Notes: generated by a model not told the origin, from the letters alone. A stretch of 64,000 nt of DNA from Seongchinamella sediminis (GCF_003457605.1 NZ_QRAN01000021.1:1-64000); one strand, 5' to 3'; positions 1 through 9,229 are shown, numbered from the stretch's first letter. Program-made: numbers and translations.

Positions 1-120
1 GCATCATCCGCCTGATCACTGCTTCTTTACGCTCTGGTGAATATCGTGTCATTGCTCAATCCTGAGCGCCCCCCGAACATTAATGAAAAATCAGACACGA
101 CAACTATCCTGCCACGGGGG

Positions 121-363
121 GGTATCGCGCACAGTCGTGAAGCGGCGGTAGAGCGCGTCGCGCTCGATCATATTGCCCGACACCAGCACGTCGGCATCCG
201 CCAACTGCTTCGAACAGCCGCTGAACACCTGGGCGCCACGAATGCCGACATGGTCGTGTTTGACTCCATAGCCGAAGGCGCCTTCCTGCGCGTTGGCGCT
301 GCCTCCGGTTATGCCTACCAGAACCGTCGAGAACACCGCCGCTTTTGTAAAAATCTGTTTCGT
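121..363 (-). pseudogene. N-terminal remnant of an amidohydrolase
   Basis: The translated remnant closely matches the first part of the intact amidohydrolase at 2008-3366: export signal, the ANAQEG cleavage region, the GAQVFSGCS stretch and LVSGNMIER. It then jumps straight to DALYRRFTTVRDT, so about 70 residues that include the metal-binding HWH motif are missing. The codon matching the intact start ATG is ACG here (complement of 361-363), although the bases around it are conserved. The deletion joins two AGCGC copies that are separated in the intact gene, which suggests deletion between short direct repeats. Similarity ends near 121. It cannot make a working enzyme and is probably a decayed duplicate of its neighbour. 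Confidence 0.85.
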
Positions 364-430
364 AGATTTTCCCTCGTTATGTCCAGAGTGGCGGCGCCAG
401 TGAAACGCGCACCTCGCCATTTGCTAACGA

Positions 431-1951
431 CTACTGCGACTCAAGGTTGGTCATCAGCTGATAGTAGAACCCGATGGAACGGCCGATCTCCTTGAGCTGG
501 ATTCGCTCATCGACGCCGTGCAGTCGGGGCATGTCGGCAACTGATTCCAGCTGCAGCGGGGTTACCGTATAGGTGTTGACCCCCAGCGATTTGGCCGCAA
601 AATATTTCGCGTCCGCCCCGCCAACAACGAAGAACGGCGCCACGATGATCTCGTTACCGTAGATCTGGCGCAGGGTTTTCTCAATCAGCGCGTACTGTTC
701 GCTGTGGGGGTCGGCGATCTTGGTTGCCGGGGTCGACTGGGATACATCGGTGATGGTGATCCGCTCATCGTCGATCACGTCCCGCACGTAGTTCATGATG
801 TACTCTTTGCTGTCGCCGATGGTGGGCCTGAAGTTCACCACAGCGCGCGCCATCGGGGGCATCACGTTGGCCTTAACACCGCCTTCGATGATAGTCACGG
901 CAGTGGTGGTGTGCAGCATGGCCCGGGTGAGCTCCTGGCCTTCCATCATCTCGATGAATTGCTGCTCCAGTTCGGTCATTTCGTCGTCGTTGCCAAACGC
1001 TACGGCGGCGTACATGTCCTTCTGGTCCTTGGGCAGTTCCGGGCCGAGCCAGCGATACTGGTGACGCAGGGCGTCGTTGAGCTTGTAGGGGAAGGGCGCA
1101 GCCTCGAGCTTGGTAATGGCCGCTGCCAGGATGCCGATGTTGGACGTCTCGGGCGGTTGCGAAGAGTGGCCGCCTACCCCATCAACGCGCAGTTCAAGGG
1201 ACAGGTAACCCTTCTGGGCGATGCCGATGAGCGCGGTATTGTCCGGGATGCCGGGAAACAGGCCCTCCGCCAGTGGCGCCGACTCGTCAAACACGAGGTA
1301 GACATCACCCATGCCGCGCTCCTCGAGGAGGTCGGCAATATGCCCGACGCCCTCGCCACCGCCGACTTCTTCATCCTGTCCCATGACAAAGTAGTACGTA
1401 CGGGTGGGCTGGAAGCCTTCCTTGATTTTCATCTCAGCCGCTTCCAGGATCGCAAAGATCATTCCCTTGTCGTCCCAGGAACCGCGTCCCCAGAGGTAGC
1501 CCTTATCTATCGTGCCCGCGAAGGGGTCGTAAGACCATTCATCCGGTGACGCGATCGGCACAACGTCCTGGTGTGCCATCAGGATGACGGGCTCCAGCGA
1601 AGGGTCCTTGCCTTCCCAGGTGTAGAGGAGGCTGTAGGGGCGAGGGTCGCCCAGGACTTCCCGCTTTAGTGTTTTATGCACATTGGGAAACGTCTTTTCC
1701 AGGTAGTCGTGGAAACCCTCGAAGGCTTTCACGTCGAAGTCGTCACGGTCCTCGTTGGAGATGGTCGGGAAGCGAACGCCACCCGCGAGCCGCTTTGCTG
1801 CGGCGTCAATGTCGACCTCGATGACCACCGGGTCAACGTCTTCAGACTGCATGGAAGTGAACTCCTGCTCCGCGCATGCCGAAACAGACAGGCCAATGCC
1901 AAGCAGCGCAGCGGGCACTGAATACAACAAACTGTGTTTAAACGATTTCAT
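431..1951 (-). CDS. Exported M20-family metallopeptidase
   Basis: Predicted 506-aa zinc peptidase of the M20 (carboxypeptidase S/ArgE-like) family, which hydrolyses short peptides or N-acyl amino acids. The N-terminus has a signal peptide ending in VSAC (Cys26), a plausible lipobox, so it is probably periplasmic and lipid-anchored. Family metal-site motifs are visible: MAHQDVVP (His127, Asp129), GRGSWDDKG (Asp160/161), then GQDEEVGGG with the catalytic and ligand glutamates near 194-195. VGGHSSQP marks the dimerisation domain, and a late RLHGVDER supplies the final histidine. Length is normal. It is the last intact gene of the minus-strand run that begins with the DcaP porin at 7324, and may process products of the two amidohydrolases upstream. 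Confidence 0.85.
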   Translation of the reverse strand: MKSFKHSLLYSVPAALLGIGLSVSACAEQEFTSMQSEDVDPVVIEVDIDAAAKRLAGGVRFPTISNEDRDDFDVKAFEGFHDYLEKTFPNVHKTLKREVLGDPRPYSLLYTWEGKDPSLEPVILMAHQDVVPIASPDEWSYDPFAGTIDKGYLWGRGSWDDKGMIFAILEAAEMKIKEGFQPTRTYYFVMGQDEEVGGGEGVGHIADLLEERGMGDVYLVFDESAPLAEGLFPGIPDNTALIGIAQKGYLSLELRVDGVGGHSSQPPETSNIGILAAAITKLEAAPFPYKLNDALRHQYRWLGPELPKDQKDMYAAVAFGNDDEMTELEQQFIEMMEGQELTRAMLHTTTAVTIIEGGVKANVMPPMARAVVNFRPTIGDSKEYIMNYVRDVIDDERITITDVSQSTPATKIADPHSEQYALIEKTLRQIYGNEIIVAPFFVVGGADAKYFAAKSLGVNTYTVTPLQLESVADMPRLHGVDERIQLKEIGRSIGFYYQLMTNLESQ

Positions 1952-2007
1952 GCTGGGTTAACCTCATTTACTAAACGAATTGGACAGGAAAGACATATTG
2001 CGGGTGA

Positions 2008-3366
2008 TCATTGCATCGTGTTCTTGTAGATCGTGCCATCCTTCATTATCAGCTTGAACTTGTTCTCCGGGTCTCCGACAAGGTCGAGATTCTCCAGGGG
2101 GTTGCCGTCCACGAGGATCATATCGGCGTAGGCGCCCTCGTCGATTATCCCCAGCGGGCCTTCAGGGTAGGGGGTCAGTTTGCCCGACAGCTTCAGCAGA
2201 TCGGCGTTGTCACAAGTTGCCATTTTCAGGGCTTCAAACGGGGTAAACCACTTCTTCAGTTTCGCCAGCTGCGCGCCCTGGCGTTTGGCCAGGTCAGCAC
2301 TGAATAGCGTGTCGGTACCGAAGGCAATCTTCACGCCCAGTTTCTTCGCGTTGGTATAGACAAAATCCGTACCGTGAATGACGGACAGGTATTTCTCTTT
2401 CTGAAACTCGTTCAGTGCGGGCGCGTCTTCATCGTCCATGAAAGGCTGCATGCTGAGCCAGACGCCTTCTTTCTTCATTCGCTTGAGGCTCTCCAGGGTA
2501 GCCATATGGCCGTGCTCGATGCTTTTCACGCCGGCATCGATGGAGTGCTCAACAGCCTCGTTATTGATCGCATGGGTCAACACATAGGTGCCCCAGTTAT
2601 CCGCCGCTTCCACAGCAGCCTTCAGTTCTTCCCTGGTGAACTGCTTGGTGTGAATCGGGTCGTAGGACGAGGTCACGCCGCCGCCCGCCATCAGCTTGAT
2701 CTGGGTGGCCCCCTGCATCAGTACCTCGCGCACGCGCTTGAGCACCTCGGGCACACCGTCCGCGATATAGAACTGATCTGCGGTCTCGAAAGGGTGGAGT
2801 TTGTCCGGTGTGGCCGGCACGTCCCGCGTCATGCGGAAATCCATGTGGCCGGCGGTCTGTGATATGGCCGGGCCCGAAGGAAAGAGTCTCGGCCCCACGA
2901 TCAGTCCTTCGTCGGTCGCCCGGGCAATATCAAACATGGGGCCGGCGGTATCGCGGACGGTAGTGAAACCGCGATAAAGCGCGTCGCGCTGCGCAACCGA
3001 GGTCTTCAGGTTCCAGTAGCCCTCGTTGGTTGTCATCATTTCGACAATGGTGGCGGTTGCATACATTCCGTGCCAATGCGCGTCAATGAGGCCCGGTATC
3101 AGGGTATGGCCCTCACCATTGATCTCGACCGCGCCTTCAGGCGCCGCCAGATCGGGCCCAATGCGCTCGATCATATTACCCGACACCAGCACGTCGGCAT
3201 CAGCCAACTGCTCTGAACAGCCGCTGAACACCTGGGCGCCGCGGATGACGACATGCTCATGCTTATTGCCATAGCCAAAAGGTCCCTCCTGTGCGTTCGC
3301 GTAGCCGCCCATGGCGGTTACCAGGACCGCTGAAAATACTGCAGCTTTTGCTAATAGCTGTTTCAT
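2008..3366 (-). CDS. Exported metal-dependent amidohydrolase (paralog A)
   Basis: Predicted 452-aa amidohydrolase of the imidazolonepropionase/Xaa-Pro dipeptidase-like group. A signal peptide ends near ANAQEG. The TIM-barrel metal motifs are all present: DAHWHG (HxH), IKLMAGGG with the lysine that is usually carboxylated, LTHAIN, IEHGH and the FGTDT aspartate. Known relatives hydrolyse C-N bonds in dipeptides, cyclic amides or ring compounds; the substrate here cannot be assigned. It is paralogous over its full length to the protein at 3434-4780, and sequence like it appears as broken copies at 121-363 and 8929-9171. A purine-rich stretch (AGGGAAAT) lies 5' of the ATG. Probably co-transcribed with its neighbours. 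Confidence 0.88.
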   Translation of the reverse strand: MKQLLAKAAVFSAVLVTAMGGYANAQEGPFGYGNKHEHVVIRGAQVFSGCSEQLADADVLVSGNMIERIGPDLAAPEGAVEINGEGHTLIPGLIDAHWHGMYATATIVEMMTTNEGYWNLKTSVAQRDALYRGFTTVRDTAGPMFDIARATDEGLIVGPRLFPSGPAISQTAGHMDFRMTRDVPATPDKLHPFETADQFYIADGVPEVLKRVREVLMQGATQIKLMAGGGVTSSYDPIHTKQFTREELKAAVEAADNWGTYVLTHAINNEAVEHSIDAGVKSIEHGHMATLESLKRMKKEGVWLSMQPFMDDEDAPALNEFQKEKYLSVIHGTDFVYTNAKKLGVKIAFGTDTLFSADLAKRQGAQLAKLKKWFTPFEALKMATCDNADLLKLSGKLTPYPEGPLGIIDEGAYADMILVDGNPLENLDLVGDPENKFKLIMKDGTIYKNTMQ

Positions 3367-3433
3367 GATATTTCCCTACATAGTGTGATTTTGATGGATG
3401 TTCGCTCGTTCTAGCGACCACCGCGCCCCGTGC

Positions 3434-4780
3434 TCAATGCAGTGTGTTTTTGAATACCTCACCATCCTTCATGATCAGGTCAAAATTGTCCTCCGGGTTA
3501 GCGACCAGGTCGAGATTCTCCAGCGGGTTACCGTCAACCAGGATAAGGTCGGCATAGGCGCCTTCCTTAAGCACACCCAGTGGGCCTGCCTGGTAGGGAC
3601 TGCGCGGCCCGGATAGGGCGAGCAGCCTGGCATTTTCTGAGGTGGCTATCTTCAGCGCCTCGTAGCCGGTGAACCAGTTACCCAGTTTCGCCAGAAACTT
3701 GCCCTGCTTGGCCGCCAATTCCTTGTCCATCAGCAGATCGGTGCCAAAAGCGATATTGACACCAACCTCCTTGGCCAGCGGATAGATCGTGTTGGTCGCA
3801 TCTGTCACCTCAATCCACTTTTTCTGTGCCACCGGGTTGGCGGAGAAGTCAAAGGCGTCCTCATCGTTCAGTAGCGGCTGAATGCTCAACCAGGCTCCCT
3901 TCGCCTTCATTTTCTTCAAAACCTTTTCGCTGATCAGGAAACCGTGGTCCATGGACATCACGCCAGCCTCTAGGGCCATTTCCACAGCCTCGTCAGTGAA
4001 TACGTGCACTGCCGCATAACTGTTGTAGCTTTTCGCTACGTCCACGATCGCCTTCATCTCCTCCAGTGAGTACTGGCGGACATCCACCGGGTCATAGACC
4101 GAGGCCACGCCGCCGCCCGCCGCGAACTTGATCTGGCTGGCGCCCATGCGGAATATCTCCCGCGCCCTTTTTTGCACTTCGGGGACGCCGTCGGCGATCA
4201 CCATGAACCCGTTCCGGCCCCAGTAATTCATGGTGGATTCCGCCGGCACCTCAAAGGGCAGGCGATAATCGTAGTGGCCACCGGTCTGGCTCATAACAGG
4301 ACCCGAGGGAAAAATCCGGGGACCGACCAGCGTGCCTTCGTCGATCAGCTTCTTGATGGCAAAGGTATTGCCCCCCAGGTTGCGAACCGTGGTGAAACCC
4401 CGCAGCAAGGTCGGCTCCGAGGCAAGCGCGCCGCGAATGGCGACCTCGGACATATCACCAAATAGGATGGCGGTCTGGGGGATCTCCGCCATCGTCATGT
4501 GCCAGTGCGTATCTATCAGGCCGGGGATCATCGTGCGGCCGGCCGCGTCGATGACGATTGCGTCAGCGGGCACCTCCATATCCCGGCCTATCTGTCTGAT
4601 CAGATTGCCTTCAATGAGAACGTCAGTATCCTTGATGAGTTTCTCGTTTACACCATCGAACACGTCGGCATTGGTGATCAGGGTGACGGGCGTTTTGCTC
4701 TCGCTCTGGACAGAAAAACTGAACAAGGCGAGGAATGTGCTTATCAACAGTAAAAGGGCGCGTATTCTCATCGTCATCAA
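3434..4780 (-). CDS. Exported metal-dependent amidohydrolase (paralog B)
   Basis: Predicted 448-aa amidohydrolase, the second copy of the pair. The N-terminus is hydrophobic and signal-like. Barrel motifs are DTHWHM, IKFAAGGG (carboxylated-Lys position), VHVFTDE in place of the usual metal-binding THA-type motif, MDHGF and FGTDLL. The histidine context at the third and fourth motifs differs from paralog A (VHVF versus LTHA, MDHGF versus IEHGH), so the two probably differ in substrate. The C-termini are very similar, with DGNPLENLDL in both. It sits 67 bp upstream of paralog A on the same strand. A recent tandem duplication followed by divergence is the simplest origin. Confidence 0.87.
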   Translation of the reverse strand: MMTMRIRALLLLISTFLALFSFSVQSESKTPVTLITNADVFDGVNEKLIKDTDVLIEGNLIRQIGRDMEVPADAIVIDAAGRTMIPGLIDTHWHMTMAEIPQTAILFGDMSEVAIRGALASEPTLLRGFTTVRNLGGNTFAIKKLIDEGTLVGPRIFPSGPVMSQTGGHYDYRLPFEVPAESTMNYWGRNGFMVIADGVPEVQKRAREIFRMGASQIKFAAGGGVASVYDPVDVRQYSLEEMKAIVDVAKSYNSYAAVHVFTDEAVEMALEAGVMSMDHGFLISEKVLKKMKAKGAWLSIQPLLNDEDAFDFSANPVAQKKWIEVTDATNTIYPLAKEVGVNIAFGTDLLMDKELAAKQGKFLAKLGNWFTGYEALKIATSENARLLALSGPRSPYQAGPLGVLKEGAYADLILVDGNPLENLDLVANPEDNFDLIMKDGEVFKNTLH

Positions 4781-4811
4781 GATATCTCCACTGAATTCCT
4801 TAGGTCAGTAA

Positions 4812-5723
4812 TTACCAGGGCAGGGGAACCACTGGCGCAAATGAGAACCGAATCTGGTAGTCCGGACCAATGGCGTCCGACTGTTTTATATAGTGCCAAT
4901 ACTGCAGGCTGAACTTCCAGGGCGTTTTGCCGATCATGGTGGTCTTGGCGATGCCCGTACCCAGGGGAAACGCCCATTTTTCGTCGCCGCGGGCGGCTTC
5001 ATGGTTGTAGCTGAAGGTGGGCGAACCCTGGATCTGCCAGCCGCCGCCCAGGTTGATGGTGTAGAAATACTGGCCGCCAGTGATGCTGGTGTCGAAGTCA
5101 TCATCGCCGGCAACATCCCATTGGTGCGTTATCAGGGTGCCCAGCACGCCCCAGTCGAACACCTGCGCTACCATGACCTCAGGCCCGAGCAGGTATTGGC
5201 CCAGGCCGACGGCGTCGTCTGTAGCGGTATCCAGGGTGCCGACAACACCGCCGACGAAGACGGTTTTGCTGGGAAAAGTTTTGCCGATAGCCACATCAAA
5301 GCTGATATCACCAAGCTCGACATCGGAATCCATAAAGGCGGAAGTGCCGGCAATGCCGAACTCGTCAGCGGGGGTCGGAGCCACGTCGCCACCCCCAACA
5401 ACCGGGATCGGCTGATCAATCAGTATAGGGATGTATGGCCTGGCATATAAATTGACGCCTTCGCCGAGCTTATAGGGCAGTACCGGCTGGAACCCGATTC
5501 GCCAGGAGTCATGGCCATCCGCCCCCGGCGCATCGCCCTTATAGCTGACGTAGTCAATGGGAAAGTTCAGGGTACCCAGAGAGGTATTGGGGTTAGCCAA
5601 CTCCTTCGCCAATTCATCGGCGCTCATTTCTTCCTCGCCTAATGCGGGCCAGGCCAGGAGGGAGAGAGACAGCACCAGAAGTGGTGACACTTTAGGTCCA
5701 GAGCCCCGACGAAAAACAGTCAT
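4812..5723 (-). CDS. Outer-membrane beta-barrel protein, transporter-like
   Basis: Predicted 303-aa protein with a signal peptide (LLVLSLSLLAWPALGEE) followed by alternating aromatic and polar stretches typical of outer-membrane strands, ending in VPLPW with a terminal aromatic residue. It resembles the 'MetA-pathway of phenol degradation' barrel group, which is associated with uptake of hydrophobic compounds; this is family-level recognition only. I chose the ATG at 5723 because AAAGGA lies about 9 nt upstream; an ORF from 5747 would start 2 bp from the porin stop and add eight unlikely residues. It lies between the DcaP porin and the amidohydrolases, which suggests a substrate-uptake role in that pathway. 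Confidence 0.72.
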   Translation of the reverse strand: MTVFRRGSGPKVSPLLVLSLSLLAWPALGEEEMSADELAKELANPNTSLGTLNFPIDYVSYKGDAPGADGHDSWRIGFQPVLPYKLGEGVNLYARPYIPILIDQPIPVVGGGDVAPTPADEFGIAGTSAFMDSDVELGDISFDVAIGKTFPSKTVFVGGVVGTLDTATDDAVGLGQYLLGPEVMVAQVFDWGVLGTLITHQWDVAGDDDFDTSITGGQYFYTINLGGGWQIQGSPTFSYNHEAARGDEKWAFPLGTGIAKTTMIGKTPWKFSLQYWHYIKQSDAIGPDYQIRFSFAPVVPLPW

Positions 5724-5749
5724 AATATATCCTTTAAAATTTTCCATGG

Positions 5750-7324
5750 TTAGTAGTAATAGAACGTGCTGAACTGCAGGCGCGACGCCTCACCGTCGTC
5801 GCCGGAGACGATTTCCTGAGCGCCCCACATGTACTCCAGGCCAACCCGGAAACGCGGGTCAAAGTCATAAATCAGGTTGGCGTGAGCCGCCCAGGCTTCC
5901 GCCATTTCGTCCGCCTGGAACAGTTCAGGAATGTCCTCGAGCCGGGTGTAGGCATAGTGGAAATTGGATGAAAACTTGCCGGGAAGGTCCAGGTGCAGGC
6001 CGATGTTGGCGTTCCAGCCCGTGGCCAGCTCCAGCTCGCCGTCTTCAGTCAGGGCGGCATTGGGCGTGCCGGCATTAGCAAAGGCGATGATGTCTGCCAC
6101 CGTACCGTCGGTATAGCCGGCGTTGAAGCCCAGGAAGTGCCGGTTGTCGGGGTCCAGGTAAAAGCGGGAGCCGATGACTGCGGTCCAGCCCAGCTCGGAG
6201 GCGTCATCCTGGCCGTGTTTACCATTGAAGCGCACTTCATTGAGGGCGGCTCCAACGCTGACCACACCATGGTCCCAGGGGTAACTGAGCCCACCCGATA
6301 GACGCGGGGCGTCGGCCCGGGCCAGTCCTTGGCCGTCGAGGCTATCGGGCGTTACGATGCGGGTGTCGTCGTAGGCCTCCAGGCCGACTGCCCAGTCGAG
6401 CACGCCGAAAATCTTGTCGCCATCCCACTTGATCTGCTCCGAGCGGCCACCCAGGATGGCGTCCCCGGCGGCGAAGTCCAGGATCAGGGGCAGGGCGCGC
6501 AGCTCAGTAATAATACTCCAGGTGCGCCCCGCCAGCAGCTGCCCGAATTGCATATAGGCGTGGCGCAGGCGGAAATTGGTGCTGTCCTTGCCATCGAAGA
6601 AGTCGAACTCCAGGTAGAACTTGTCGACCTTGTAGGGGGAGTTGACGTTGCGGATTTCCAGGTGAGTGCGGCTCTCCCGGATGTGCAACTCGCTGTAGCT
6701 GCCGCCCTGGGGTGAGTCGTTGACGGGAATTTCCGACAGTACGAACTGGTATGGATCGCCCACACCATCGAAGTCGAAGATCAGGTCGGTCTTGGCGTAG
6801 CCACCGAGCGAGAACCTGAAGTCCGAACCGAACAGCGGCACGGATTTTTCAAAGTCTGGGTCATTGAGCTCACCGCGACCCAGCCCGCCCAGTGGCATAT
6901 TGGCGAGAATGTTTTCGGTATTTACTTCCAGGAGTTCGTCTATATCCGCTTGATTGACGGCCTGTGTAGCCGGGCTAACCACTTTGGCCCAGTGGTCCGC
7001 GTCATTGCCGTGCACCACCAGGGTGTCCAGTTGGGCCTGCTGGCCGGCATCCCTGGCGCGCAGGAGATCCAGTTCCCGCTGCATTAGCTCCATGCGGGCC
7101 TGCATAGCCTGCATTTCCTGCATTTTTACCTGCATCGCCCGCAGCTCAGCCTGCAATTCCTCTATGGACATGCCCTGGCTGCTGGCGGGTAAAGATTGCA
7201 TAAGCATTATTGCCGCCAGCGGGGCGGTTATTGTCAACCCCGGCGGGCTGCGGTGACACAGGCGGCTGCGATAACCTGCCGCGTATCTGTAGCTAAAATC
7301 CTGGAAAATTCCCGCTTTGGTCAT
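5750..7324 (-). CDS. DcaP-like trimeric porin
   Basis: Predicted 524-aa outer-membrane porin of the DcaP family. After a hydrophobic export segment comes a heptad-rich coiled coil (about residues 52-98, MSIEELQAEL onwards, rich in Met, Gln and Leu), then a long barrel domain starting at FSLGGYAKTDL. DcaP porins take up dicarboxylic acids and other negatively charged or aromatic small molecules in Acinetobacter; the coiled coil is a known feature of the family. The ATG at 7324 has AAAGGAG 10 nt upstream, so I prefer it to the longer ORF start at 7381. It is the first gene of the minus-strand operon and faces the AraC gene across 282 bp, which probably holds both promoters. Confidence 0.82.
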   Translation of the reverse strand: MTKAGIFQDFSYRYAAGYRSRLCHRSPPGLTITAPLAAIMLMQSLPASSQGMSIEELQAELRAMQVKMQEMQAMQARMELMQRELDLLRARDAGQQAQLDTLVVHGNDADHWAKVVSPATQAVNQADIDELLEVNTENILANMPLGGLGRGELNDPDFEKSVPLFGSDFRFSLGGYAKTDLIFDFDGVGDPYQFVLSEIPVNDSPQGGSYSELHIRESRTHLEIRNVNSPYKVDKFYLEFDFFDGKDSTNFRLRHAYMQFGQLLAGRTWSIITELRALPLILDFAAGDAILGGRSEQIKWDGDKIFGVLDWAVGLEAYDDTRIVTPDSLDGQGLARADAPRLSGGLSYPWDHGVVSVGAALNEVRFNGKHGQDDASELGWTAVIGSRFYLDPDNRHFLGFNAGYTDGTVADIIAFANAGTPNAALTEDGELELATGWNANIGLHLDLPGKFSSNFHYAYTRLEDIPELFQADEMAEAWAAHANLIYDFDPRFRVGLEYMWGAQEIVSGDDGEASRLQFSTFYYY

Positions 7325-7606
7325 GAAACTCTTAACTCCTTTACTACAGCGTAAAAGCCCAGAGCTACTGGCGCATGGCACTGAGACTGGCGGCCACGCT
7401 TAAGGGACCTGGTTACGCACCGAGAGTTGGAAAGTCGGTACCGCCTGCCAGCAGGCTGGAATTGAATGCGCTGGGGGGACTGGCAGATCATTTCCAAGAT
7501 TCTTTCACATTCTTCTGCTACATTAACCATGAACATATATGCATATCTTCCGCGCTACCCACTGAAGGTGGTGTCACACCAATGAAATCTGCGAGGCAAG
7601 GCTGCT

Positions 7607-8587
7607 GTGAATGGCGCGCTTCCAAACGTTGAGAGCCCGATCAGGGCGTGTCGAAAGGACAAAAGTGCGAACTATGATCCCGGCAAAGTGAATCTGCCGG
7701 TGAGGGAATCCTTCTTTGTGCAGATTGGCCGGGGGGAGCACCTGGTCGATGTGCAGATTGCAACCGTGGGCGATATAGGGCTTGTTCGGCTGGGCATCGA
7801 TGTGGAGTCAGCGGGCGTCAATGTGTTGAATCCCGACTACATCGGGTTCGTTATCCCGCTGTCGTGGGCGGGCGATCTTTTCCTCAACGGTGAAAGGGTA
7901 AACAAGTCGGCCATTTATATGCCGGGCGATCTCGACTGCCTGCATTTGCATTCCAAGAGCCGTGTCATCCTGGGGGTGACAATGCCGCGCGCTCCATTTG
8001 TAGACACGCTTGCCGCTTTGCGTGGAGTCGATGTCGATGATATCCGACTGCTTGATCGCGAAATGTATCTGGGTGAGGCGGCGGTGGGGGCCGTTGCAAG
8101 CCGCCTCACAGCGATCACCCAAAGTGTATGCAATGCACCGTTGGAATATAATCAACACAGCATCCTCAACGAGGTGTATGCGTTGCTGACAGACGCCTAC
8201 CTGCACTCCCCGACACGACCGGTTTCGCGCGTCGACCGATCCCATTGCCCGAACCACATTGTCCGCCTCGCCGAGGAACGTTTTATGGCTGCTGAGGGAA
8301 AACCAGTTTCCCTGGCTGATCTCTGTGCAGCGGCGGACGTCGGCAAGACCTCGCTGTACAAGGCCTTCAACAGTGTCTGTGGCCTGCCCCCTCTGGCTTA
8401 CTTCCAGAAACGCCGACTCACGCGGGCGCGGTCGTGCCTGCTTCACGCCGACAATGACCGGGGTGGTATCAAACAGACCGCGCTAAGCTATGGTTTTACC
8501 GAACTCGGGCGTTTTTCTGCGCAGTATCGGCAGCTTTTTGGCGAGTTACCCTCTGTGACGCTGAGTCGACACGAGCAGGGTTATTAG
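7607..8587 (+). CDS. AraC-family transcriptional regulator
   Basis: Predicted 326-aa regulator with a GTG start. Residues 1-210 form a ligand-sensing region without a recognisable enzyme motif. The C-terminal 100 residues carry the AraC double helix-turn-helix: VSLADLCAAADVGKTSLYKA for the first helix pair, then TALSYGFTELGRFSAQYRQL for the second, with the typical FG...P ending. It is transcribed away from the DcaP-amidohydrolase operon and is the obvious candidate to control it. The 282-bp divergent gap (7325-7606) should contain its operator; I see no strong repeat there. Confidence 0.85.
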   Translation: MNGALPNVESPIRACRKDKSANYDPGKVNLPVRESFFVQIGRGEHLVDVQIATVGDIGLVRLGIDVESAGVNVLNPDYIGFVIPLSWAGDLFLNGERVNKSAIYMPGDLDCLHLHSKSRVILGVTMPRAPFVDTLAALRGVDVDDIRLLDREMYLGEAAVGAVASRLTAITQSVCNAPLEYNQHSILNEVYALLTDAYLHSPTRPVSRVDRSHCPNHIVRLAEERFMAAEGKPVSLADLCAAADVGKTSLYKAFNSVCGLPPLAYFQKRRLTRARSCLLHADNDRGGIKQTALSYGFTELGRFSAQYRQLFGELPSVTLSRHEQGY

Positions 8588-8610
8588 CTCGGCGAGTGTG
8601 CGGCGGACAG

Positions 8611-8703
8611 GTTTCGCTTGCAGATCTTTGCACCGAGACCGATGACAGTAAATCCGTGTTCTGCCGTGCCTTCGATACAGTCTGTGGTGAATCTCCGCTT
8701 GCC
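8611..8703 (+). pseudogene. Remnant of a second AraC helix-turn-helix
   Basis: Read from 8611, the frame gives VSLADLCTETDDSKSVFCRA followed by FDTVCGESPLA. This lines up residue by residue with VSLADLCAAADVGKTSLYKA and FNSVCGLPPLA of the intact AraC protein just upstream. The similarity stops on both sides and there is no start codon or full domain. It is a decayed fragment of a related AraC gene, either a partial tandem duplicate or what remains of a second regulator. Confidence 0.7.
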
Positions 8704-8715
8704 ACAAACGCCGGC

Positions 8716-8915
8716 TCAGGCCGCTGCCTCGCCTGACCTCACTTCCGGGTCGAAGGTGATGGGCATGCACTTGATGCCGCTTTACCAGGCTCGAGCGGGT
8801 GTATTCCACCGGGCCGGTCAGTTTCGGGTGGCGCAGGCGGGGGATGATTTCCTCGAACATGACCCGCATTTCCAGTCTCGCCAGGTGGGTGCCCAGGCAG
8901 ACGCGCCAACGAGGA
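8716..8915 (-). pseudogene. Cytochrome P450 C-terminal remnant, frameshifted
   Basis: The minus strand encodes RVCLGTHLARLEM, the heme-thiolate Cys loop and following L-helix of bacterial P450s, then EEIIPRLRHPKLTGPVEYTR, a typical P450 tail. Near 8780 the frame breaks: removing one base restores GIKCMPITFDPE and a stop at 8716-8718, the normal end of such proteins. Nothing upstream of the Cys loop looks like P450. It is therefore both truncated and frameshifted. Confidence 0.8.
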
Positions 8916-8928
8916 ATTCACGCTGCGG

Positions 8929-9171
8929 ACCAGGTGGTTCGACAATGTCGAAATCCTGCGTCAGGCAACCTCAAAGGCGGGCAGCTTGCTCGCGCTCTCC
9001 GGTCGGCGCAATCCCTATCCCGGTAAACTCGGTGTAATCGAGCAAGGGGCGCATGCGGACCTGCTGCTGATTGACGGTAATCCGCTGGAGGATATGTCAG
9101 TCATGACCGAATACGAAGACAAATTCGACCTCATCATGAAGGGAGGCCTTATTTACAAGAACACCCCTTAA
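8929..9171 (+). pseudogene. C-terminal remnant of a third amidohydrolase
   Basis: The frame ending at 9171 encodes about 80 residues matching the last part of the two intact amidohydrolases: TRWFDNVEILRQAT, LLALSGRRNPYPGKLGVIEQ, DGNPLEDM and DLIMKGGLIYKNTP. The catalytic barrel is absent. It lies on the opposite strand from the intact pair. Its sequence is distinct from both, so it derives from a separate, lost family member rather than from a recent copy. An ATG at 8986 exists but would yield only a metal-less tail of 61 residues. Confidence 0.82.
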
Positions 9172-9200
9172 CGCCAGCCAATCAGCCGGATTTCGGTCCT

Positions 9201-9229
9201 TTGTTTCCCCCCTGAACTGCGTTTATAAT
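9201..9229 (+). promoter_or_regulatory. Candidate sigma70 promoter for purEK
   Basis: TTGTTT at 9201-9206 and a perfect TATAAT at 9224-9229 are separated by 17 bp, ideal spacing for sigma70. Transcription would start near 9236, leaving a leader of about 155 nt before purE. I see no PurR-like palindrome with certainty. Confidence 0.6.

Noticed and set aside
704..1549. 281-codon plus-strand frame
   Set aside because: Antisense to the M20 peptidase; no motifs and no ribosome site.
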